A stretch of DNA of 14,115 bases from Bacillota bacterium (lineage in GTDB: Bacteria; Bacillota; Clostridia; Oscillospirales; Acutalibacteraceae). Where the stretch lies: NCBI GenBank assembly GCA_023401495.1, contig JAEXDU010000226.1, forward strand, positions 1 through 14,115, written 5' to 3'. The first letter of the stretch is position 1, and every line of letters begins with the position of its first letter. A program made the position numbers and the translations under genes. The notes beneath the pieces are model-generated. The model was not told the origin of the DNA, made no database searches, and was given only the letters and a program-made list of their open reading frames with translations. Positions 7,263-12,380 of the stretch are shown here, piece after piece.

Positions 7263-7863
7263 GCAGCACATCCTCTCTGCGTACTTCGGCTCCGGGCGCG
7301 GCAGTAATGACAATGATATTGCGGTTTCGTCCATTTCTGCCGCCGTACTTGATAGGCTTTACAAAATGGACGTTAAGCGCATCCTGTATTTCCGTGCGGT
7401 GCGTTTCCCATGTTTCCGTACCAACACCAAGCGAATAGAAAGCCATTACGCTGATCTGTGTATTTTTGATACGCCTGCATGAAATCAACGCCGGGGCATA
7501 CCCGTAGCGATTAGCAAGACCGATTTGCAGCAGACTGCTTTCAACCGCCTTTGCCCGGAATGGTATTCCTAAAAGGAGCAGCAGCCCAACCAAGAGCAAT
7601 AGGAACAGTAGCGGGATTAGAACGGCAATAATATAGCTCCAAACAGTAATCAGTAGTGGTATATCGCTGTGAAGGGGTACTAACGTATCACGGGCATTCC
7701 AAAGGAAGAAGAACGCAACACACAGCAGCAGAATTAAAATTCCTTTCCACGGCTTTGCAATCACTTCTTTTATTCCCGACCACAATCGCAGTCGCAAAAT
7801 GGAACGATTACGCCGCCTTTGAGCCAGAACTTTTGTCTGATGAACAATATTTTTTGATTTCAT
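7246..7863 (-). CDS. Two-pass membrane protein, membrane half of a split FtsK/TcpA-type coupling protein
   Basis: 205 aa: basic cytoplasmic N-terminus (AQRRRNRSILRLRLW), first membrane segment about 41-56 (GILILLLCVAFFFLWN), second about 70-98 (very Leu-rich), then a cytosolic part of about 100 residues ending in RREDVLHDDEF. Order, topology and overlap with the ATPase gene match the N-terminal part of FtsK/TcpA-type coupling proteins, so it probably anchors the ATPase at the membrane. GGAGGAAACAATATG gives a strong start. The 17-bp overlap with a proper internal ribosome site argues for a designed gene pair, but an old frameshift splitting one gene cannot be excluded without relatives to compare. 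Confidence 0.85.
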   Translation of the reverse strand: MKSKNIVHQTKVLAQRRRNRSILRLRLWSGIKEVIAKPWKGILILLLCVAFFFLWNARDTLVPLHSDIPLLITVWSYIIAVLIPLLFLLLLVGLLLLLGIPFRAKAVESSLLQIGLANRYGYAPALISCRRIKNTQISVMAFYSLGVGTETWETHRTEIQDALNVHFVKPIKYGGRNGRNRNIIVITAAPGAEVRREDVLHDDEF

Positions 7864-7943
7864 ATTGTTTCCTCCACATCAAGCACCAGATGCACCGCCG
7901 GGAGAAATTTCCCCCAAGCGGTACAAACTGTGCGGTTTAGAAT

Positions 7944-8180
7944 TTACTTGCCAATGACTGTGATGGTCTCCGGCTTGCCCTTGCGGTTAAATGTAATTTC
8001 GAGCATATCTCCCGGCTTACAAGCAGGCAGTGTAAAGCCGTCACGCAGGAAAAGCTTATCCGTCATTTCACCGACAACATTTTCTTCGGGAAAGCTAATA
8101 TACCACTGGAATCCCTTTACCATTATTCCGTCACCGCTCTGGAAATTCAGTTCGCGAGTGCCAAGTAATCTTGCTCTCAT
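7944..8180 (-). CDS. Small 78-aa beta-rich protein, first gene of the transfer operon
   Basis: Starts MRARLLGTRELNFQSG and reads as alternating strands (VKGFQWYISFPEENVVG, GDMLEITFNRKGKPETITVIG), with no Cys pair, HTH or membrane segment. The ATG at 8180 is chosen because GGAGGTG lies 6 nt upstream; a TTG at 8195 would precede that site. It occupies the place of the small Orf22/Orf23-type genes ahead of the FtsK-like gene in Tn916, but I see no clear sequence match to them; a small DNA-binding or accessory transfer protein is a guess. The 80-bp gap to the next gene holds a dyad GGGGGAAATTTCTCCC but no gene. Confidence 0.85.
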   Translation of the reverse strand: MRARLLGTRELNFQSGDGIMVKGFQWYISFPEENVVGEMTDKLFLRDGFTLPACKPGDMLEITFNRKGKPETITVIGK

Positions 8181-8227
8181 AATAAACACCTCCAATTTTT
8201 ATTAGAAGCGGCCACCTCTTGATTGAC

Positions 8228-8256
8228 AGTATAGCGGCAATTTGACCATCTTTCGA
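8228..8256 (-). promoter_or_regulatory. Likely promoter and operator of the transfer operon
   Basis: On the minus strand TCGAAA (8256-8251) and TATACT (8233-8228) are 17 bp apart, 48 bp before the 78-aa gene. An imperfect dyad TTGACCA/TGGTCGA (about 8242-8248 and 8260-8266) brackets the -35 box, a typical place for a repressor such as one of the element's XRE proteins. Confidence 0.55.
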
Positions 8257-8714
8257 TTTTGGTCGAAATACAAAGAAACTCCCTGTTTTCAAGGAGTTTC
8301 TCATTTGCCTTTTCCAAAAACGTGATAGAATCGAACGATTTTGTATTTCGCTAAATTTAAAAAATTAAAAATAAAAATCCACCGGCATAGCCGGTGGTAT
8401 TTCAGAAGCGGGTCTAACCCGCTGTTACTGCCGGCCATTGCAATGGCTGGTACGGTCTGACATTTGCAAAAGGGCTTAATTCATGTTAAGTGTTTTCACT
8501 TTACTTTTGATATCCAATCTCTGCTAATTCAACATTACAATATAAATTGTTAGATCATTAAAGATATATTGAAAAACCTTTGCATTTATCTTACTGCTTT
8601 CGCAAACCCTTGTTATCCTCATTTTGATTCTATCAAAATGAGTGTTTATTTCATGGGCAACGCTAAAGCTTTTTTCGCTCCACCGATACAGCCGGTGGTT
8701 GTTTTACAAAAAAG

Positions 8715-8746
8715 TTGCTGCACACCATTTTTTAGGTGTGCAGCAA
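8715..8746 (-). terminator. Terminator of the 156-aa gene
   Basis: A perfect 12-bp stem TTGCTGCACACC/GGTGTGCAGCAA (8715-8726 with 8735-8746) with an 8-nt loop, followed on the minus strand by a T run (8713-8708), 8 bp after the stop codon. Confidence 0.88.
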
Positions 8747-8753
8747 GTGTTTA

Positions 8754-9224
8754 TTATTTTTTCCGTGGTGTGTAGCTCCCTCTTTCAAGTTCGCCTAACA
8801 TATCCTTTCCTTCCACTCCCAAATCCCTTAAAATGGCGTTGCAGGTTTCAATATCTTTCCCCTTATGTTCCTCAAGCAGATGGATGTACGCTCTGTCTAA
8901 GCGATCATTTACGTTAAATCGCATTCCGCACGATTCAAGTATATATTCTGTTGAGTAAACATCTAACTCGAATCCTACCCCTATTGAGATTACAAACCTC
9001 TTTAAAATTGAGCCACCCAGCTCATCTAAATGATGAAATAGATTTCTATTAAGCCCCGTTAATTCTTCGGCTTCTTTTGCGCCAATTCCCATTTTCAGCA
9101 TAATTTCCAAAATGATTTGTGCATAGGTTTTTTGGACGTTGGCAGTCAATTGATATTGCCTTTCAAACTCTGACTTTTCTTCTTCTGTCAAAAAAGGTTG
9201 ATTACTAATATATTTAGCCTCCAT
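8754..9224 (-). CDS. 156-aa XRE-related regulatory protein
   Basis: The middle (about 46-80: MGIGAKEAEELTGLNRNLFHHLDELGGSILKRFVISIGVGFELD) reads like a degenerate helix-turn-helix followed by the SIGLGF-type segment seen in clostridial XRE-family proteins, and the C-terminal half (STEYILESCGMRFNVNDRLDRAYIHLLEEHKGKDIETCNAILRDLG) matches the usual helical tail of those proteins. It is probably a DNA-binding regulator of the element, but the HTH is not textbook. GAGGTG lies 6 nt before the ATG; a promoter (9250-9277) and terminator (8715-8746) make it a single-gene unit. Confidence 0.82.
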   Translation of the reverse strand: MEAKYISNQPFLTEEEKSEFERQYQLTANVQKTYAQIILEIMLKMGIGAKEAEELTGLNRNLFHHLDELGGSILKRFVISIGVGFELDVYSTEYILESCGMRFNVNDRLDRAYIHLLEEHKGKDIETCNAILRDLGVEGKDMLGELERGSYTPRKK

Positions 9225-9249
9225 TTGTTCACCTCATTTTTGATAATAA

Positions 9250-9277
9250 AGTATAGACTATTCTGTTGCAGAAGCAA
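9250..9277 (-). promoter_or_regulatory. Promoter of the 156-aa regulator gene
   Basis: Minus strand TTGCTT (9277-9272), 16-bp spacer, TATACT (9255-9250), 25 bp before the ATG. A 12-bp perfect palindrome CAAGAATTCTTG (9292-9303) lies just upstream of the -35 box and could be an autoregulatory operator. Confidence 0.6.
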
Positions 9278-9474
9278 AGATTATTAAAATACAAGAATTC
9301 TTGCAATTAATGGCTTGCGACAGCACAAAAAATTTTTACCAGACGAGCTATCGGAAAACAGCTTCTAGTAAACTGAGATTTTCCCCAGTTAGGATTTTAT
9401 GGTCAACATCTTCAATTTGAGCATTACTCTTTCCTTTCTCCCCGTCTAGCCGATAGGTCAGCTGATTGTTAAAT

Positions 9475-9711
9475 TTATTCCTCTACTGTCTGAACAGAGA
9501 TTGGTTTACCATCAACCAGTTCTATGATAATATTTGTGACAGCTTTGTCTTCGTGGTTCTTAATGCAAAATCCGGTCAGCTGAGCGCTTTCAGTATCTTC
9601 TCCCGCTTGAAACTTTGCGCGGGCTTCCTCATCGAAAAAGAAGATCAAATAATCCTCTTTGCCCTTTTCGCGGAAGGGAAGGATATGGATGGAAGTCTTT
9701 TCGTTGGGCAT
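9475..9711 (-). CDS. Small 78-aa protein of unknown function
   Basis: Starts MPNEKTSIHILPFREKGKEDYL and continues as an alpha/beta acidic protein (IFFFDEEARAKFQAGEDTES, VTNIIIELVDGKPISVQ). AAAGGAG lies 9 nt upstream of this ATG, which decides the start. The frame stays open for another 38-41 codons upstream (to ATG 9825 or TTG 9834), coding MAIMPTGIEDILLAVEK and a basic linker, without a recognisable ribosome site; that longer 119-aa form cannot be excluded and would place the start just after the terminator at 9842-9885. I do not recognise the family; it lies among the element's regulatory genes. Confidence 0.65.
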   Translation of the reverse strand: MPNEKTSIHILPFREKGKEDYLIFFFDEEARAKFQAGEDTESAQLTGFCIKNHEDKAVTNIIIELVDGKPISVQTVEE

Positions 9712-9841
9712 TTTTTCATTCTCCTTTGCTTTTTGTTTTGTAATCAGTTTTCTGCTTCTTTGCGGAGCCGTACGCTTCTCCACTGCCAGCAATATATCTT
9801 CAATGCCTGTCGGCATAATAGCCATTAGCCCCAAAATAAAA

Positions 9842-9885
9842 GGACGACGAAACCATAACCAATCTAGGTCATAGTTTCGCCGCCC
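9842..9885 (-). terminator. Strong terminator after the XRE operon
   Basis: Arms 9867-9885 and 9842-9860 form a 19-bp stem on the minus strand (including a few G-U pairs) with a 6-nt loop, followed by TTTTATTTT. It ends transcription of the XRE gene and its 44-aa partner before the next minus-strand gene. Confidence 0.88.
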
Positions 9886-9909
9886 TCAATAGTTTAGTAT
9901 GCCGTCCGG

Positions 9910-10044
9910 CTACTTTGTTCTATTTATGCGACTCCATAACGGCAGAGCATTATCCAATGCAATCTGCTGTTGTGTGTCTTTATTAAATTGAGTGTATTGT
10001 ACAATATCCCAGCGGGGTATGTCAAGTGCTTTTTTGTAGTTCAT
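9910..10044 (-). CDS. Possible 44-aa small protein coupled to the XRE repressor
   Basis: Begins MNYKKALDIPRWDIVQYTQF and ends LPLWSRINRTK. The ATG follows the XRE stop codon by one base (TAGAATG), so translation would depend on reinitiation; there is no separate ribosome site. It fills the gap between the XRE gene and the strong terminator. Function unknown. The same DNA also contains a promoter-like TTGACA/TACAAT pair, so the stretch might instead encode a short RNA. Confidence 0.55.
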   Translation of the reverse strand: MNYKKALDIPRWDIVQYTQFNKDTQQQIALDNALPLWSRINRTK

Positions 10045-10045
10045 T

Positions 10046-10288
10046 CTATTTAGCTATCAGCTTATCCAAACTAACCCCTAACGCCACGGAGATTTTATAA
10101 AAGGTTTCCACCGAAAAGTTGTACCGTGTTTTTTCGCTTTCAATCTGCCGTATAAAATCGTGGGAGAGGTCAACCATTTCCGCAAGCTGGGCGGATGTCA
10201 GCCCTTTTTCATTGCGGTATTTTTTAATATTGCGTCGTATCGTGTTATAAATATCCTCATCAAACTGTAATTGCTCCAACTTTTTCAT
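10046..10288 (-). CDS. XRE-family helix-turn-helix repressor (80 aa)
   Basis: A single Cro/CI-type domain: IRRNIKKYRNEKGLTSAQLAEMVDLSHDFIRQIES contains the classic HTH (TSAQLAEMVDLSHDFIRQIE), followed by the YNFSVETFYKISVALGVSLDKLI helix pair. It probably represses element genes and itself. The ATG at 10288 is chosen because TTAGGTGG lies 8 nt upstream; GTG at 10300 would overlap that site. It is divergent from the RCC1 gene with a 146-bp shared upstream region, so it could control both. A 44-aa ORF follows with a one-base gap. Confidence 0.9.
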   Translation of the reverse strand: MKKLEQLQFDEDIYNTIRRNIKKYRNEKGLTSAQLAEMVDLSHDFIRQIESEKTRYNFSVETFYKISVALGVSLDKLIAK

Positions 10289-10363
10289 ATTAGCCACCAC
10301 CTAACAAAATTGTACCGAAAGGCTGCGCGGAAGTATGTTAGGCATTGGCTCACAAATTTTTTC

Positions 10364-10392
10364 TTGTGCTTCCTAAAAAGATATGATAAGAT
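10364..10392 (+). promoter_or_regulatory. Tentative promoter of the RCC1 gene
   Basis: TTGTGC (10364-10369), 17-bp spacer, TAAGAT (10387-10392). Both boxes are imperfect; several alternative AT-rich -10 hexamers lie nearby. Confidence 0.4.
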
Positions 10393-10434
10393 GATAATAG
10401 TTTACGAATCTGAACAAAGATTGGGGCGAATAAA

Positions 10435-11676
10435 ATGAGGAAGAAATGGCTTTCTTGTGCTCTAGCTGTACTAATATGCTTGGGGACGGCTGTTCCAGCT
10501 TCGGCGCACGATATGAGCAAGATTGGAAAGGCGAATATTGTCAGCTCAGGAATTCATCATAGCGGATTAATAGATACCAATAGCTCCCTGTGGATGTGGG
10601 GCGCTAACTATGAGGGGCAATTAGGGAACGGCGGCATCGGAAACGGTGAAGACGGCATTGGAAAATATCAAACCATCCCTGTCAAGGTGTTGGACAATGT
10701 AATCTCCGTCAGTAGCGGTGAAAATCATACTGCCGCTATCAAAACGGACGGTTCTCTATGGACGTGGGGTGGAAACTACGACGGACAGTTAGGTAACAAT
10801 TCCACAAAAGATTCTTTAGTCCCTGTCAAAGTATTGGATAACGTAGCTGCTGTCAGTTGTGGTAATAACTATACTGCTGCTATCAAGACAGATGGTTCCC
10901 TGTGGATGTGGGGAAATAACAACTATGGACAGCTGGGCAAAGGTGTTCCCGGAAATTCTGCAATTCCGGTAAAAGTGTTGGATAACGTAGCCGCTGTTAG
11001 TTGTGGTCGCTGGGGGCATACCGCCGCTATTAAGACCGACGGATCTCTTTGGATATGGGGATACAACAAAAACGGGGAACTCGGTAACAATGGAAAGGGC
11101 AATCAACAAGCATACAGTCCAGATGGACCTATTGCTGTACAGGATGTTCCCGTCAAGGTAATGGATAATGTGACTGCCGTCAGCCTCGGTATGATGTATA
11201 CGACTGCGGTCAAAACGGATGGTTCTCTGTGGGCGTGGGGAGGTAACGAGTATGGACAATTGGGTGACGGTTCCAGAAAAACCTCAACAGTTCCGATAAA
11301 GGTGATGGATAATGTCACTGCTGTTAGCTGTGGCAGTAGCTATACCGCTGCTATCAAGAGCGACGGCTCTCTATGGATGTGGGGAGATAATGGGCAAGGG
11401 GCGTTGGGTAATGGTTACGTCGGAAATGAAAAGATAAATCAAGGCCGTGGTGACTTCCCTGTGCAAACTCTTCCCGTCAAACTAATGGATGGTGTGGCAG
11501 CTGTCAGCGGTGGCACGCTTCATACCATTATTGTTAAAACGGACGGTTCCGTATGGGCGTGTGGACGCAGCGGCGAATTGGGCAACGGCAGCACAAGCAA
11601 CAGTATGGATATATATGGATATGCTATGCAGACCACCCCGGTGAAAATTTCTGCTCTGGCAGCCAAGTTAAAATAA
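10435..11676 (+). CDS. Secreted RCC1-repeat beta-propeller protein
   Basis: 413 aa with a Sec signal peptide (MRKKWLSCALAVLICLGTAVPASA, cleavage likely after Ala24) and seven RCC1-type repeats, each with the pattern DGSLWxWGxNxxGQLGNG. Seven repeats make one complete RCC1 beta-propeller; no sortase, LPXTG, Cys lipobox or membrane anchor follows, so the mature protein appears to be exported free. Bacterial RCC1 proteins are binding scaffolds with varied or unknown partners. The repeats are also alike at DNA level (GATAATGT, GACGGTTCTCT). The start has only a weak GGGG site 8 nt upstream. It is a cargo gene between two XRE genes, ended by the hairpin 11713-11750. Confidence 0.9.
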   Translation: MRKKWLSCALAVLICLGTAVPASAHDMSKIGKANIVSSGIHHSGLIDTNSSLWMWGANYEGQLGNGGIGNGEDGIGKYQTIPVKVLDNVISVSSGENHTAAIKTDGSLWTWGGNYDGQLGNNSTKDSLVPVKVLDNVAAVSCGNNYTAAIKTDGSLWMWGNNNYGQLGKGVPGNSAIPVKVLDNVAAVSCGRWGHTAAIKTDGSLWIWGYNKNGELGNNGKGNQQAYSPDGPIAVQDVPVKVMDNVTAVSLGMMYTTAVKTDGSLWAWGGNEYGQLGDGSRKTSTVPIKVMDNVTAVSCGSSYTAAIKSDGSLWMWGDNGQGALGNGYVGNEKINQGRGDFPVQTLPVKLMDGVAAVSGGTLHTIIVKTDGSVWACGRSGELGNGSTSNSMDIYGYAMQTTPVKISALAAKLK

Positions 11677-11712
11677 GTTTTCCGAAAACATAAAACCTCA
11701 TTATATCAAATT

Positions 11713-11755
11713 GACAGGGCAATTAAGGTGTTGACTTTAATTGTCCTGTCTTTTT
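11713..11755 (+). terminator. Terminator of the RCC1 gene
   Basis: 14-bp arms 11713-11726 and 11737-11750 (one G-U pair) with a 10-nt loop, followed by TTTTT. Confidence 0.9.
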
Positions 11756-11769
11756 ATGCATTTATCGTG

Positions 11770-11798
11770 TTGACATATCAACTCTTATAATGTATTGT
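11770..11798 (+). promoter_or_regulatory. Promoter of the XRE-recombinase operon
   Basis: Perfect TTGACA (11770-11775), 17-bp spacer, TATTGT (11793-11798), 27 bp before the XRE ATG. A small dyad GTTGA/TCAAC (11769-11773/11778-11782) covers the -35 box and could be the binding site of the XRE protein encoded just downstream. A TATAAT at 11786-11791 lies too close to this -35. Confidence 0.6.
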
Positions 11799-11824
11799 TT
11801 AATTATAAGAAAGGAGAGTTGGAC

Positions 11825-12193
11825 ATGCAAGAAGTAGCGCAGCGGTTAAAGAGTTTGCGGGAGAGTGTGAGCCTATCCCAAGCAAAGATAGCGGCACTGA
11901 TGGGAGCGACGCAAGCCAGCGTAAACCGATATGAAAACGGACAGTCTTCCCCGCCGCTAAAGATTTTGCTTTGGTATGCGGATTTCTTTGATGTTTCTAT
12001 GGACTATATTTTCGCTCGTACAGAGCGGCCAGAGGGAAAGCTATACGAGCATAATCCTAAAGTGATTGAAGCTATCACGCAGGACAACAAGGAGTTGCGG
12101 CAGTTTGTAGATATGTGCTTTGACCCATCTTCACCAGTCAGTGAAAAGCTGCGTGAAGTTTTAACGCAGATGTTGCAGGAGCAAAGCAAGTAG
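11825..12193 (+). CDS. XRE-family transcriptional regulator (122 aa)
   Basis: N-terminal Cro/CI-type domain: LRESVSLSQAKIAALMGATQASVNRYENGQSSPPLKILLWYADFFDVSMDYIFAR, with the HTH at SQAKIAALMGATQASVNRYE. The acidic C-terminal half (NKELRQFVDMCFDPSSPVSEKLREVLTQMLQ) is helical and may dimerise or sense a ligand. AAAGGAG lies 8-10 nt before this ATG, which favours it over an upstream in-frame start at 11795. It precedes the recombinase on the same strand and probably controls excision and integration. Confidence 0.92.
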   Translation: MQEVAQRLKSLRESVSLSQAKIAALMGATQASVNRYENGQSSPPLKILLWYADFFDVSMDYIFARTERPEGKLYEHNPKVIEAITQDNKELRQFVDMCFDPSSPVSEKLREVLTQMLQEQSK

Positions 12194-12199
12194 GCGGGT

Positions 12200-12318
12200 G
12201 CGTTTCCCCTTGCGTATGATATTCAAAAATTCCAGCCAGTCAAGGTTAAAATGAACTGATTTACAATCAGACCTTGACAGGAGGGAATTTTTGAATCTGC
12301 GGCAAATAAGGGGAACGC
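12200..12318 (+). promoter_or_regulatory. Four-tier hairpin in the leader of the recombinase gene
   Basis: Nested complementary arms: GCGTTTCCCCTT/AAGGGGAACGC (12200-12211/12308-12318), ATTCAAAAATTCC/GGAATTTTTGAAT (12221-12233/12284-12296), TCAAGGT/ACCTTGA (12240-12246/12271-12277), CTGATT/AATCAG (12256-12261/12265-12270). The 13-bp tier is perfect. It fills the space between the XRE and recombinase genes and traps the AGGAGGG and TTG of a leader ORF, so an RNA switch or attenuator is likely; a recombinase-binding DNA site is an alternative. Confidence 0.75.
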
Positions 12319-12380
12319 CCCCTGTGTGGCGGGTTTTGAGGAAACCACCCATAAAGTTACGAAAGGTTGTGAGCAAATGA
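12291..12380 (+). CDS. Possible 29-aa basic leader peptide of the recombinase
   Basis: A TTG start at 12291 with the strongest ribosome site in the region (AGGAGGG, 12279-12285, 5-nt spacing) opens a 29-codon frame beginning MNLRQIRGTPPVWRVLRKPP. It is Arg/Lys-rich, and its TGA overlaps the recombinase ATG (ATGA). The overlap suggests translational coupling. The start lies inside the 3' arm of the perfect 13-bp stem. It may serve only as a translated leader. Confidence 0.5.
   Translation: MNLRQIRGTPPVWRVLRKPPIKLRKVVSK

Larger units (their letters stand above)
8181..8753. other. 573-bp noncoding region rich in hairpins
   Basis: No convincing gene. It holds the promoter of the transfer operon, an inverted pair CGAAATACAAA (8264-8274)/TTTGTATTTCG (8340-8350) that encloses a 9-bp hairpin AGAAACTCC/GGAGTTTCT (8274-8282/8293-8301), then three hairpins in 75 bp: CCACCGGC/GCCGGTGG (8379-8397), AGCGGGT/ACCCGCT (8407-8423) and CCGGCCATT/AATGGCTGG (8431-8450). 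Further on come an 11-bp stem CTCATTTTGAT/ATCAAAATGAG (8618-8642) and CCACCG/CGGTGG (8680-8698), then a terminator (8715-8746). Candidates: oriT or single-strand origin, a structured RNA, or a small nonautonomous insertion. Confidence 0.6.

Noticed and set aside
8569..8775. 68-aa plus-strand frame in the hairpin-rich region
   Set aside because: No ribosome site, crosses the terminator of the opposite gene, and its sequence is explained by hairpin arms.
9347..9456. Inverted CTATCGG/CCGATAG pair downstream of the 78-aa gene
   Set aside because: Only 7 bp at a distance of about 100 bp; not distinguishable from chance.
10816..11259. Repetitive 147-aa frame antisense to the RCC1 gene
   Set aside because: Its periodicity mirrors the RCC1 repeats on the plus strand.
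10435..11676. Tandem DNA repeats that might be a CRISPR or minisatellite
   Set aside because: The repeats are coding RCC1 blades of unequal length with diverged DNA; no constant repeat/spacer structure.
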